Positions 1 through 9,900 are shown, counted from the stretch's first letter. The stretch: DNA of 64,000 nucleotides from Ancylomarina sp048268005 (GCA_048268005.1 JBLWWJ010000005.1:248001-312000), one strand, 5' to 3'. Made by a program: numbers and translations. Notes: a model not told the origin generated them from the letters alone.

Positions 1-2
1 TC

Positions 3-611
3 GATGCCTATTTTGATGAAAAAGGAGAAGCAGTCATTCTTGGTATAACACAACATTTATTTGCATCTGAAAAAGATGTGAGCGACCGTGTTTATTTTAC
101 GTCAAAAGAGCTTATTCAAACTTACTTGCCACTGTTTACGCAATTTGTTGAGTCTCTGGGCAAGCAAGCAGATATTAAGAACTTCCCTGTTCATATTGAG
201 GTAAGAGTGGATGATAAAGGCAAATTAATTCCTATTGAAGTAAATCCTATGCGATTTGGAGGCTGGTGTACCACCGCTGATTTGACTCATTTAGCTACGA
301 ATTTAAATCCTTACCATTGCTTCTTAAAAAATATCAAACCTGATTGGAATCAGATATTAGATAATATGAATGATGAGATTTACAGTTTAATCATACTTGA
401 TAACTCAACAGGTGTTCCTTCTGAGAATATTGTACAATTTGATTACGAAAAGCTACTTAAACATTTTTCAAATCCACTGGAATTGCGCAAAATCGATTAC
501 AAGTCGTATCCTATGTTCGGCATGTTATTTACTAAAACTGAAACGTGTAAGTTCGGAGAAATAGAAGAAATCTTAGTTTCAAATCTTCGAGAGTTTGTCA
601 CAGAAAAATAA
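3..611 (+). CDS. ATP-grasp domain protein, C-terminal part (5' end outside window)
   Basis: The reading frame is open from the window's left edge, so only about 200 C-terminal residues are seen. The stretch IEVRVDDKGKLIPIEVNPMR followed by FGGW is the C-terminal ATP-grasp signature, with the Glu and Asn that bind Mg-ATP in this fold. ATP-grasp enzymes join a carboxylate to an amine or thiol through an acylphosphate; the substrate cannot be told from this part. An in-frame GTG at base 78 is not a likely start because the homologous sequence continues upstream of it. The gene stands alone, with a stem-loop just downstream and a convergent gene beyond. Family assignment is good, specificity unknown. 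Confidence 0.8.
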   Translation, partial: DAYFDEKGEAVILGITQHLFASEKDVSDRVYFTSKELIQTYLPLFTQFVESLGKQADIKNFPVHIEVRVDDKGKLIPIEVNPMRFGGWCTTADLTHLATNLNPYHCFLKNIKPDWNQILDNMNDEIYSLIILDNSTGVPSENIVQFDYEKLLKHFSNPLELRKIDYKSYPMFGMLFTKTETCKFGEIEEILVSNLREFVTEK

Positions 612-636
612 AACTGATTATTCATAAATATATGAG

Positions 637-660
637 AAGGCCTAGCGAATGTTAGGCCTT
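637..660. terminator. stem-loop between convergent genes
   Basis: An 8-bp perfect stem (AAGGCCTA / TAGGCCTT, 637-644 with 653-660) with an 8-nt loop sits 25 bases after the ATP-grasp stop codon and before the convergent ClC gene. It lacks a long T-tract, so termination is inferred from position and stem. Confidence 0.55.
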
Positions 661-686
661 GTTTGTATCAGTCCCTAAATAACATT

Positions 687-1982
687 TTAAACCTCCCCCA
701 ATGTTCGACCAGTCTCACGAAGTTTGGTAGCCGTTTTAGCATCACCAATGACCTGTGAGCTATAGATACCATGATGCCCGGAAATGAGATAAGCGACAAT
801 ACAGGCAATCGCAACGTAGGGACTACAGGCTATACCAAAGAGCTCGATAGCCATAATACTCGATGCTAATGGTGTATTGGATGCACCGGCAAAAACAGCA
901 ACAAAACCCATTCCAGCCAGAAGACCGACCGGTAGTGGAAAAAACAGAGACAAAGCACTGCCCAAGGCGGCTCCAATAAAAAATAAAGGCGTCACCTCTC
1001 CCCCTTTAAAACCCGCACCTAGTGTAATCGCAGTCAGCAAGAGTTTAAAAAAGAAAACGTAGGGCGCTTGCTGAACCGTGAAAGATTCGACAATGGTAGG
1101 CAAACCTAATCCCAGGTATTTAGTCGTACCCAAAAGGCCTGCAATGGCTAAGATCAAAAGTCCTCCAAAGAAAGGTCTCATGTAGGCTCTTTTGATGTAT
1201 TTACTACTGAGTTTGCTGTAAGATGATGTCAGCTTAATAAAGCCGAGAGCAGCTAAACCAAAGCAAATTCCTGCCAAAATCGTGATGAGAAGACCTTGCA
1301 GGTTAATATCGGGCACTAGACCTAAAATGTAATGGGAATGGGATACGCCATAAGATTTGGTGACATAATCAGCCATAAAGGAAGAAGCAAAGGCCGGGAA
1401 AATGGCATTGTACTTGATTTTTCCCATGTGAGAAACCTCTAATCCGAAAATGGCTCCGGCAAATGGCGTTCCGAAAACGGCACCAAAACCGGCACTCATT
1501 CCTGATATTAAAACAATCCGTCTATTGTACTTGCTCAGCTTAAAAACACGGCTAAGTTGATCGGAAATAGCAGCAGCCATTTGTATTGCGGTTCCCTCAC
1601 GACCTGCCGATCCACCAAAGAGATGGGTAAACACGGTTCCTCCCAGAATAAAGGGAGCCAATCGAAAAGGGATGATCTTTTCTGGCTTATGAACATTACT
1701 GATTACCAGGTTATTTCCCGGTGCAATTTCTTTTCCCCAGCGGTAAAACACATAGCCCAAAAGAATTCCTGCCAAAGGCAAAAGATAAATAAGCCACTCA
1801 TGTGCATTTCTATAATCTGTGGCATATTCCAAGCTAATTAAAAAGAAAGCACAAGCCGAACCCACACAAATGGCAATGACCATTGATAACAATAGCCACT
1901 CTAATATGGATAAAAGAGCAGGTTGCTTACTTAGAATAAATTTACGAACAAGTGAATATGAGCTGTACAGATTTTTTTGCAT
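687..1982 (-). CDS. ClC-family chloride/fluoride channel or antiporter
   Basis: Integral membrane protein of about 431 residues with ten or more hydrophobic segments. The second ClC signature is clear as GGSAGREGTA, including the gating Glu used by H+-coupled ClC antiporters. A glycine-rich GAGFKGGEVTP stretch corresponds to the third conserved region. The usual first signature GSGIP is absent; the aligned region reads APGNNLVI, as in a divergent bacterial clade that may include fluoride exporters. I chose the ATG at 1982 because AGGA lies about 7 bases upstream and the sequence becomes ClC-like from there; the frame stays open 39 codons further with no obvious homology. No fluoride riboswitch is visible upstream. 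Family is certain, ion unresolved. Confidence 0.88.
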   Translation of the reverse strand: MQKNLYSSYSLVRKFILSKQPALLSILEWLLLSMVIAICVGSACAFFLISLEYATDYRNAHEWLIYLLPLAGILLGYVFYRWGKEIAPGNNLVISNVHKPEKIIPFRLAPFILGGTVFTHLFGGSAGREGTAIQMAAAISDQLSRVFKLSKYNRRIVLISGMSAGFGAVFGTPFAGAIFGLEVSHMGKIKYNAIFPAFASSFMADYVTKSYGVSHSHYILGLVPDINLQGLLITILAGICFGLAALGFIKLTSSYSKLSSKYIKRAYMRPFFGGLLILAIAGLLGTTKYLGLGLPTIVESFTVQQAPYVFFFKLLLTAITLGAGFKGGEVTPLFFIGAALGSALSLFFPLPVGLLAGMGFVAVFAGASNTPLASSIMAIELFGIACSPYVAIACIVAYLISGHHGIYSSQVIGDAKTATKLRETGRTLGEV

Positions 1983-2335
1983 AACAATCCTGTGAAATTG
2001 ATTAATACATTCGCAGGAGTCATCAGCCATTGGGGCAGTTAAGTAGGAAAACTCCATTTCCTTTGGGTGGACAAATTTATGACTTTTTTTTAAGATCAAA
2101 AATCTAGAAATAAAAAAAGAATTAATCGAAGACCAATCCGGCGCAAAATCCTAAAAAACCATAAAATCAAAAAGCTTTCTATCCTTCTACAAGGCAATAC
2201 TTTTAATATGAAATCTCTGTGAAATTTCGTAAATTAGATAGTGAATATATTCAATTACAATCAGGCTCTACTACCCTTATCCAGAGCACTAATGAATCTT
2301 CAACGAATCATCATATTCACTTAAAACAAAACACT

Positions 2336-2740
2336 ATGGGAACCAATTATTTATGCCCACATTGCAGAGGAATATTGAATGTTAAAGGGCGTATCATTTT
2401 GTCTGCAAAAAATTCTAAGGATGAAAAAGGGCTCCTTTTACTTCATCCTGAGATAGGTAACTACTCAAGTTGTAAAAATGACGATTTTCAACTAACTACT
2501 GGCGAAAAAATCTCTTTATACTGCTCTATATGTCATTCTAACCTTGACAGCGATAAACACGAAAATTTTGCGCAGATACAGTATCAAAATGTCCACGGGA
2601 AAGAGTCTACAGTTATTTTTTCTAAAATTTATGGCGAAGAAGTAACACATCTATTTGAGGACGAAAAGGTAATATCGTATGGGGAGCACTGTAAAAGATA
2701 TGCTGATCCTGAATGGTTTTTAAAGAGTTCCATTGATTAA
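2336..2740 (+). CDS. conserved zinc-ribbon protein of unknown function
   Basis: About 134 residues, no signal peptide or membrane segment, so cytoplasmic. Two knuckles, CPHC near residue 8 and CSIC near residue 63, form a probable zinc ribbon. The region between is rich in beta-strand-type residues and contains KGLLLLHPEIGNYS. I recall similar short proteins as conserved hypotheticals in Bacteroidota, but no function is known to me. The ATG at 2336 is preferred because the zinc-ribbon homology starts there; a GTG at 2219 would add 39 residues of low-complexity Ser/Thr/His sequence. A strong bidirectional hairpin follows the stop codon. Confidence 0.7.
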   Translation: MGTNYLCPHCRGILNVKGRIILSAKNSKDEKGLLLLHPEIGNYSSCKNDDFQLTTGEKISLYCSICHSNLDSDKHENFAQIQYQNVHGKESTVIFSKIYGEEVTHLFEDEKVISYGEHCKRYADPEWFLKSSID

Positions 2741-2741
2741 A

Positions 2742-2770
2742 AAAGGGATAAAGCTTAGCTCTATCCCTTT
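2742..2770. terminator. bidirectional intrinsic terminator
   Basis: Stem AAAGGGATA / TATCCCTTT (2742-2750 with 2762-2770), extended by AGC/GCT, lies between two convergent stop codons at 2740 and 2785. A-rich and T-rich flanks suit termination in both directions. Confidence 0.75.
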
Positions 2771-2784
2771 CAATTATATTACTT

Positions 2785-3120
2785 TTATTTAGGTCTGTCG
2801 TACTGACAACAGCCAGGAAGTCCCATATAATCATTAGAGGCAGCCTTGCGCTTATCGGTGTCGTAACCTGCTTTAGAAATAGCTAAATGTATTTTTTTCA
2901 CATCTGTTTTTTTCTGATCAAATGACACCTCAATCATTTTTGTTTTTTTATTCCAATCGACAGCAGTCACCCCCTCAACCTTTGAAGCTGCTTTTTCAAT
3001 TCTCTGTTCACACATGCCACAATTGCCATATACTTTGAACTTCTCCGTTTTGTTCTGAGCCAGCACACTCATCATCCCCATCAGAAACAAAACAACTACA
3101 CCTAGAATTTTTGCTTTCAT
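2785..3120 (-). CDS. periplasmic heavy-metal-associated (HMA) domain protein
   Basis: About 111 residues: an N-terminal signal peptide (hydrophobic core followed by LAQ), then one HMA domain of MerP/Atx1 type. The metal site is GNCGMC near residues 32-37, the CxxC that binds Cu(I), Ag(I) or similar soft metals. A second Cys pair, GCCQYDRPK, ends the protein and is shared with the C-terminus of the neighbouring CusB. It is the last gene of the efflux operon and probably acts as a periplasmic metallochaperone passing metal to CusB. Start is the ATG giving MKAKILG; a TTG three codons upstream is less likely. Confidence 0.88.
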   Translation of the reverse strand: MKAKILGVVVLFLMGMMSVLAQNKTEKFKVYGNCGMCEQRIEKAASKVEGVTAVDWNKKTKMIEVSFDQKKTDVKKIHLAISKAGYDTDKRKAASNDYMGLPGCCQYDRPK

Positions 3121-3136
3121 ATTTTTCAAATTTAAG

Positions 3137-3154
3137 TCCCGAATACTTTCGGGA
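3137..3154 (-). other. small stem-loop between cusB and the HMA gene
   Basis: Stem TCCCGAA / TTCGGGA (3137-3143 with 3148-3154) with a 4-nt loop, just upstream of the HMA protein gene and after cusB. It lacks a T-run on the transcribed strand. It could be a processing or partial-attenuation site inside the operon. Confidence 0.35.
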
Positions 3155-3221
3155 TTATAATAAGGATTATAGATCTAAATTTACAAAATTATCATCCATT
3201 CAGGCCTATAAGCATTTCAAT

Positions 3222-5090
3222 TTATTTCCTTTCATACTTACAGCAGCTATGTAATTCCTGATATACAGAATCAGCAGCTTTGTGGTTTTGGGTATCGTAA
3301 CCTACAGCTGCAATGGCTTTCTCTACTGCATCGATATCTTTCGAGTCAGATTCAAAATCCAGATTCAACTTGTGGGTCTCTCCATTCCAGTCAGCACGAA
3401 GCACTCCTTCAATAGATAATGCAGCTTTTTCAATAGTTGACTTACACATATCGCAATTTCCATTAACCCATACCGAGGCTTTCTCCATACGAGGATATTG
3501 GCAACATTCAGGTAGATCAGCATACACCTTATCGTCTGCAAGCAAATCACCTGCATCGTAACCTGTTTCAGTAATTGCTTTTTGCACTTTTTCAGGATTC
3601 ACTTTTTTAGCATCGTAATGCATGGTCAGTTCCTTAGCTTCCTTATCCCAAACAGCATGAGCAACACCCTTCACTCCCGAAGCAGCCGTTTCAATATTGG
3701 CTTTACACATCTCACAAGCTCCATTTACAAAGAATTTAGCCTCATCCATGCCTGGCATCAACTTTTTAGTCTCTCCTCCATGATAATGACCTGCTGGTGC
3801 AGCGCCACCATCAGGGTTCATCATACTTCGCAAACCAACCAATTGAGCCGCAGCATCAATTTTAAACACCCCATTAGTTGCTATTTCTTCACCTTCCTCT
3901 AAACCTTCAGTAATCACATAATAGGCTCCTGCTTCCGGTCCTAAAACAACTTCTCTATGTAGGAAAGATGGTGATTCACGATCGGGAACTTTCACATAAA
4001 CTACGGATCGTTTCCCTGTCCATAAAACAGCTGACTTAGGTACCATTATTTCGCTGCTATTTTCAGCTATTTCTGATTCCAAAACACCTTGTACAAACAT
4101 CTCAGGCTTCAAAACACCATTCTTGTTTGATACTTCAATTCGAACTTTTGCTACACGGGTTTTTCCATTGATAAAAGGATCGATATAAGTGACTTTCGCA
4201 GAATAGGATTTTCCAGGATTAGCCTTAAGTTCAAAGTTCACATCATCACCTAGCTTAATCCAAGGCAAGTCACTCTCATAAGCGTCAAACATCACCCAAA
4301 CCTTGGAAAGGTCAACGACTTTAAACAAAGCCTTTCCTTCTTTCACATAGTCACCCAAGGCCACATGTCGCATACTTACGGTTCCTGTAATAGGTGATAA
4401 GATATTGAAATAAGCCTGAGGCTCTCCTTTTTCTTCAATCGCTGCAATTTGCTTATCTGTTAAATCCCAAAGTTTCAATTTACCTTTGGCAGCCAGGTAT
4501 AAGCCAGGACGACTTTCCTTAAATGAAATGGCTTCCAACAATTCTTTCTGAGCACTCAATAATGCCGGAGAATAGATACTTGCAAGTTTTTCTCCCTTGC
4601 GGACATACTGTCCGGTATAATTAACAAAAAGCTTCTCGATACGACCACCAAAACGGGCAGTTAGTTCAGAGATGTTTCGCTCATCAACCTGAACTTTTCC
4701 CTGAAGGTTAATTGTCTTTATTGGAGTTCCCTTTTCTACTCGTATTGTCTGAATAGAAGCCAACTTAGCTGCCGACTCCGACATTACAATTTCATTGGGG
4801 TCCACATCATCACCACCCGATTGCATGCTTTTTAATGGAATTAAATCCATGGCACAAATCGGACACAAACCGAATTTATCTTGCTTGATTTGTGGGTGCA
4901 TAGAACAGGTCCACGTCTGAGGTGTTGATTCTTCAATGTGTTGATGTGTTGATTGATCTGTTGATGTGTTGGTTGGTTGATTTGTTGATTTGCCAATGAC
5001 AAAACCGACAATACTCCCAATTACGAGTATAACTGCAATCAGTTTTATATTCTGTTTTAATATTTCTATGATCTCTTTCATAATTATCAT
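3222..5090 (-). CDS. cusB: CusB-type RND efflux periplasmic adaptor with N- and C-terminal metal-binding domains
   Basis: A 622-residue membrane-fusion protein linking the RND pump to the outer-membrane channel. Order: N-terminal membrane anchor (about 13-32), a low-complexity Thr/Asn/Gln/Ser linker, a heavy-metal-binding domain (WTCSMHPQI ... GLCPICAMDL, about 58-88), the adaptor core with barrel-sandwich and beta-barrel parts (about 95-425), then two HMA domains with GACEMC and GNCDMC sites. Each HMA domain ends in a Cys pair (CCQY, CCKY). Ordinary CusB proteins are roughly 400 residues; the extra length is the two fused HMA domains, which could replace a separate chaperone such as CusF. 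Start ATG at 5090 or 5081 cannot be decided. It lies 1 base from the four-helix-bundle gene. Confidence 0.92.
   Translation of the reverse strand: MIIMKEIIEILKQNIKLIAVILVIGSIVGFVIGKSTNQPTNTSTDQSTHQHIEESTPQTWTCSMHPQIKQDKFGLCPICAMDLIPLKSMQSGGDDVDPNEIVMSESAAKLASIQTIRVEKGTPIKTINLQGKVQVDERNISELTARFGGRIEKLFVNYTGQYVRKGEKLASIYSPALLSAQKELLEAISFKESRPGLYLAAKGKLKLWDLTDKQIAAIEEKGEPQAYFNILSPITGTVSMRHVALGDYVKEGKALFKVVDLSKVWVMFDAYESDLPWIKLGDDVNFELKANPGKSYSAKVTYIDPFINGKTRVAKVRIEVSNKNGVLKPEMFVQGVLESEIAENSSEIMVPKSAVLWTGKRSVVYVKVPDRESPSFLHREVVLGPEAGAYYVITEGLEEGEEIATNGVFKIDAAAQLVGLRSMMNPDGGAAPAGHYHGGETKKLMPGMDEAKFFVNGACEMCKANIETAASGVKGVAHAVWDKEAKELTMHYDAKKVNPEKVQKAITETGYDAGDLLADDKVYADLPECCQYPRMEKASVWVNGNCDMCKSTIEKAALSIEGVLRADWNGETHKLNLDFESDSKDIDAVEKAIAAVGYDTQNHKAADSVYQELHSCCKYERK
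4923..4989. repeat. TGTTGAT-rich microsatellite within cusB
   Basis: Imperfect repeats built on TGTTGAT/GGTTGAT run through the part of cusB coding for the linker between membrane anchor and metal-binding domain. The product is Thr/Asn/Gln/Ser/His rich (TNQPTNTSTDQSTHQHIEES). Such a tract could vary in length by slippage without harming the fold. Confidence 0.7.
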
Positions 5091-5091
5091 A

Positions 5092-5451
5092 TTAAGGACT
5101 CTTCTTTGCAGAAGAAATTATTTTATTCAATAACTTTTTAATTGAAAGCAGTTTGTCTTCTAATAAAGTCGATGGATTCGGATAGCTGTCACTGTGTTTC
5201 ATCAAATCCATCCAATATTCAGTTTCCAGAGCTTCTTTATGCGCAATCTTTAATTTGTGAATAAAATCAGCCTTACTTTCTGCACTTTGAGCTTCTTTTA
5301 CATTTGCACCTATCGAAGTTCCTGCTTTCAATAATTGTTTAGCTACAACATATTTTCGTTTAGTTTCTAATTCTTCACTCATTTCAATAATAAGCAAGGC
5401 AAATTCAAAACTAATTTCTACTATTTCATTCCTAGGAATCATGATGGTCAA
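5092..5451 (-). CDS. four-helix-bundle protein (S23 / 23S rRNA intervening-sequence family)
   Basis: A 119-residue, all-helical protein. The KQLLKAGTSIGANVKEA and KLKIAHKEALETEYW stretches are the hallmarks of the four-helix-bundle family first named for proteins encoded in 23S rRNA intervening sequences. The family forms pentamers; its biochemical role is not established. Here it sits inside the metal-efflux operon between the outer-membrane channel gene and cusB, almost touching cusB. It has no signal peptide, so it should be cytoplasmic, unlike its periplasmic and membrane neighbours. The location may reflect insertion of a mobile-like gene rather than a shared function. Confidence 0.85.
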   Translation of the reverse strand: MTIMIPRNEIVEISFEFALLIIEMSEELETKRKYVVAKQLLKAGTSIGANVKEAQSAESKADFIHKLKIAHKEALETEYWMDLMKHSDSYPNPSTLLEDKLLSIKKLLNKIISSAKKSP

Positions 5452-5533
5452 GTATTTATTTAGAGATAATCAAATCATTAAATTAATGAATAAATCCCTC
5501 ATCCTCATATCATCACATCTCCTAATCACCACA

Positions 5534-6820
5534 TCAATTTCCCATTAGGTAGGAGATAAACGAAATAGCTGCTTGCTTATCTGCTTTAGCTTTTTCCAGT
5601 TGCAGATTATATTTCAAAACTTTGCGTTCCATTCTTAGGATTTCCTCGAAATTCTTATTCCCAGTCGCATAATTCGTTTCTAATAAATGTAAAGCTTTTC
5701 TGGCCAACTCGAGTTGTGAGTGAAAAAGATGGATACGTCTTTCACCATCCCGGTAATCTTTCCATCCCTTTTCAAAAAGGTTCTCAAGCATATTACTCTT
5801 ATTAAGTTGTTCAAGCTCTTTGGCTGTTTCCATATAAACAACCTCCTTGATCATAGCTTTGTACTTATTTCGATAAAGCGGAATAGTCAAGCCAATTTTA
5901 GGAAAAACAAAGGCATCAGTTCCAGCCAAATTCATATCACCCTTGCCAGTTAGGACATAATCAAAACCAATATTGATATTAGGTTTTCCAGCCTTCCTGG
6001 CCACCTCTTTTTTGAAACTTAAAGCTTCTTGTTGAAAACTTAAGCTTAAAAGTTGGTGATTATTGCTTTGGATAGAATCGAGTATGGCCTCTTTGCTTAA
6101 TACCAAATCAGTGTGCCATAATTTTTCTGGAATCCAGATCTCTTTTTTACTTTCTGTATTCAATAAATTATGAAACATCACCTCCAGAACAAACTGCTTA
6201 TCCTTAAGCAAAGCAAGCTGATTCTCAAGATCCCCCATCTCAATTTCAATGCGATAACCATCGAGTGCAGATACCAGTCCTGCCTCTAACTTAATCTCAG
6301 ACATCTTTCTAAAAGATTGAAGGATATCTATGTTTTCGAGACTAATGGCAATGGCTTTCTTATTAAAGTAAAGGTTGTAATAAGTGCTTCGAACCTCATG
6401 AAAAAGCTTAGCCTTTGCCTCTTCAAAAGCTTCATATTTAGCCTTAGCAGATTGAATGGCACTGTTTTCTTTTGCCTTTAAAGTTCCAAACCAGGGAAAC
6501 ATCTGAGAAGCAGAAAATTTGAATTCCTGAGGTCCCATTCTTGTTTCGATCGGCTTTATGAAATAAGCAAATGCCACTTGCGGATCAGGCAAGGCCTTTA
6601 CCTGAGGTGCACGTTCCAATGCTGCCAAATAATCGTTGAACTTAGCTTTAAGTCCAGGATTGTTTTCTGCTGATATCTGCAAATATTGTCTTAGGTTCTT
6701 CTGCCCTAATTCTATTTCTTGTCCGTTTACATTGAAAGAACAAGAAATAAGTAGAGAAATGAAGAAATATTTATATATATATGGTATCAACTTTCGATAT
6801 AAAGTGAGTTTCTTTTTCAT
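5534..6820 (-). CDS. cusC: TolC/CusC-family outer-membrane efflux protein
   Basis: About 428 residues: signal peptide, then two long repeated alpha-helical halves typical of TolC-family trimers that form the outer-membrane duct. Coiled-coil-rich segments (for example SAIQSAKAKYEAFEEAKAKL) and the GLTIPLYRNKYKAMIKE stretch of the second repeat are typical. It would dock with CusB and CusA to expel metal directly to the outside. The ATG at 6820 (MKKKLTLYRK) is chosen because a signal peptide follows; the open frame upstream runs into a repetitive intergenic element. Operon order cusA-cusC-four-helix-cusB on the minus strand. Confidence 0.88.
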   Translation of the reverse strand: MKKKLTLYRKLIPYIYKYFFISLLISCSFNVNGQEIELGQKNLRQYLQISAENNPGLKAKFNDYLAALERAPQVKALPDPQVAFAYFIKPIETRMGPQEFKFSASQMFPWFGTLKAKENSAIQSAKAKYEAFEEAKAKLFHEVRSTYYNLYFNKKAIAISLENIDILQSFRKMSEIKLEAGLVSALDGYRIEIEMGDLENQLALLKDKQFVLEVMFHNLLNTESKKEIWIPEKLWHTDLVLSKEAILDSIQSNNHQLLSLSFQQEALSFKKEVARKAGKPNINIGFDYVLTGKGDMNLAGTDAFVFPKIGLTIPLYRNKYKAMIKEVVYMETAKELEQLNKSNMLENLFEKGWKDYRDGERRIHLFHSQLELARKALHLLETNYATGNKNFEEILRMERKVLKYNLQLEKAKADKQAAISFISYLMGN

Positions 6821-6844
6821 TACTAAATCTATTATATAATTTAC

Positions 6845-6943
6845 AACCGCAAAGGTCTCAGAGAAAAATCGCAAAGAGCGCAAAAACATAATCATAAAAA
6901 GTAACTTTGCGAACTTCGCGAAAACTTAGCGTTCATTGCGGTT
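6845..6943. repeat. intergenic imperfect inverted repeat of GCAAAG / CTTTGCG units
   Basis: The segment starts with AACCGCAA and ends with TTGCGGTT, and in between carries several CGCAAAG and CTTTGCG/CTTCGCG units facing each other. It has the look of the short dispersed intergenic repeats of many Bacteroidota. Its right end overlaps the last codons of cusA (tail NRNER plus stop). Confidence 0.55.
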
Positions 6944-9900
6944 AAACTTATTTCTATCCATCGTCTTTAATCTTCTTTCCTGCCACATGCTATAAAGAAC
7001 AGGTACCACCAACATGGTTAAAACCTCAATGGTCATACCTCCAAATAATGGAATTGCCATCGGAATCATGATATCGGAGCCTTTTCCTGTTGAAGTAAGT
7101 ACAGGTAAAAGTGCGATGATGGTTGTAGCCGTTGTCATAATAGCTGGACGAACTCTTTTTGAACCTGCTTCGATAATCAATTCTCTAACTTCAGTTACAG
7201 ATTTAGCAGGTTTCTTATCCTGCAATTGCTTGATATAAGTACTGATCAAGACCCCATCGTCGGTTGCCACACCAAAGAGGGCGATAAAACCAACCCAAAC
7301 GGCAACACTCAAATTAATGGTTTGTACCTGGAATAAGTCCCTAAAGTTCATACCTGCCAGAGAAAAATCTAAGAACCAGGTCTGGCCATAAAGCCAAAGC
7401 ATGATGAATCCTCCTGAAAGAGCTACAACAATTCCTGTAAAGATCAATGAGGTAGAAATAACCGATCGGAATTGAAAATATAAAATCAAGAAAATAATCA
7501 TGAGTGATACCGGAACTACAATCATTAAACGCTTAGTAGCTCTAATCTGATTCTCATAATTACCCGTAAACACATAAGAGACACCTGCTGGTAATACAAA
7601 TTCACCTGATTCAAGTTTTTCATCCAAATATTCCTGCGCATTCTCTACCACATCGATCTCAGCAAATCCTTCTTTTTTGTCGAAAATCACATAACCTACA
7701 AGGAAAGTATTCTCCGATTTGATCATTTGAGGTCCGCGCACATAATGGAATATTACTAAATCGCCTAAAGGAATTTGAACACCTGTAGGTGTAGGAATCA
7801 GAATCTTCTTTAAAGCTTCAGGATTATCTCGATATTCACGTGCATATCTCAATCTTACAGGGAAACGCTCACGTCCTTCAACTGTAGACGTCAACTTCAT
7901 CCCTCCAATGGCAGAACTGATAACGGCTTGTAGATTTTTTATGGATAAACCATAACGAGCAATGGCATCACGATCAATCTCCATTTCAAGATAAGGCTTA
8001 CCTACAACTCTATCTGCAAAAACAGACATGCCATTGACACCTTCTACATGCTTAAGTTGTTTCTCCAATTCAAAGCCTACCTTTTCAATACTTTCCAAAT
8101 CAGGTCCAAAAACCTTAATTCCCATTGGCGCACGCATCCCTGTTTGGAGCATCACCAATCGAGTTTGAATAGGCTGCAGCTTTGGAGCTGAAGTCAGACC
8201 TGGTATGGTTGCATTGCTGATAATCTCATCCCAAATGTCATTGGGTGATTTGATTTCATCTCTCCACTGACGAAAATATTCTCCGTTTTTATCAATAACC
8301 AAGTTTTCCTTAGCCACCAAACGAAATCCTTCTTCCTTGGGATTGTAAACCGATCCGTCTTTTAAAATAAAAGCTTCATCTCTATCTACTTTAAAGCGCA
8401 TCTTATGCCCATCTTCGTTTAGAATGTATTCTGACTTGTAATTAATCACATTCTCGTACATGGAGGTTGGTGCTGGATCGAGTGCTGAATTAACACGTCC
8501 CCATTTACCAACTACAGACTCAACTTCTGGTATGTTATTTAATTTTTTATCAAGTATACGAATCACCTCCAGATTTTCAGCAATACCCGAGTGTGGCATG
8601 GTTGTAGGCATCAGTAAGAAAGACCCCTCATCTAAAGAAGGCATAAATTCTTTTCCAATACCTGGTAATTTTTCATCCAAGTTCTGATAAAGAGCTGTTT
8701 CTTTTACAAAATTGGGTGCAAAACCAAATAGCTTATCGAAGCCCTGCCAGCTGGTAATTCCAAATAAAACAATCAAGATTGGCAGACTCAAAAACTTCCA
8801 TTTGTTTTCTAAACACCAGGTCAAGATTCTTGAATAGAAATACACAAAACTTGACATCAATCCTAAAATCAATGCAACGATTAGGATAACGAACATGAAA
8901 TTGGCAAACATGCTGTACTGCGCACCCATTGGCATCCATGCCTTTGTCAGGAAGAACACAATCACGACGATTGTGATGGCAATATTGATAACATTTACCA
9001 GGTATTTCTTGCTTTCAGTCCATCTATCAGCCATTAAGCTGTTTAATCCATAGGCCGAAATCACAATGGCAATATAATAACCTGAAAAAACGGAAATAAG
9101 CAGACCTGCAGCGATCAAAAAGATGCTCCATATTTTCTTAAACTTATTTTTATCTAATCGAATTGAGAAAATTAGGTGAGCCAGGGTTGGAATAATAATT
9201 AGTCCAATCAAAAGGGCTGCCAGCATGGTAAAAGTCTTTGTAAATGCAAGCGGTCTGAAGAGTTTCCCTTCGGCAGCCTCCATGGCAAATACAGGCAGAA
9301 AACTGACAATGGTCGTCGTAAGAGCAGTAATCACAGCACCTGCAACCTCAACAGTTCCTTCGTACACCACATTCAGCAATTGCTTGCCCTTAGCTCCTAT
9401 ATTTTGTGGCATATCAATATGCCTGATGATATTCTCCGTGAACACAATGCCCACATCCACCATCACACCAATGGCAATGGCAATACCCGAAAGGGCTACA
9501 ATATTGGCATCTACACCAAATTGACGCATGGTAATGAAAGTAATTAAAACCCCAAGCGGCAATAAAGAAGATATAAGAAATGAAGCTCGCAGATTCATAA
9601 CCAAAACAATTACAATTAGAATACTAATCAAAACTTCTAAGGATATTGCTTCTTCAAGGGTTCCCAGTGTTTCTTTAATTAGACCTGTACGATCGTAAAA
9701 AGGGACAATAGTTACTTTCGAAACCGTTCCGTCTTCTAATATTTTGGATGGTAAACCTGGAGTTATCTCAGCAATTTTTGCCTTTAAATTATCTATCGCC
9801 TCTAAGGGATTGGTTCCATAACGAGCTACCACAACACCACCAACAGCCTCTGCTCCGCCCTTATCCAAACCACCACGACGCGTTGCCGGACCAAAATTGA

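Noticed and set aside
877..1062. Plus-strand open frame rich in Ala, Pro and Lys
   Set aside because: It is antisense to the ClC gene and its composition is the complement of membrane-helix codons.
1983..2218. Search for a fluoride riboswitch before the ClC gene
   Set aside because: None of the conserved fluoride-riboswitch segments is visible on the minus strand of this gap.
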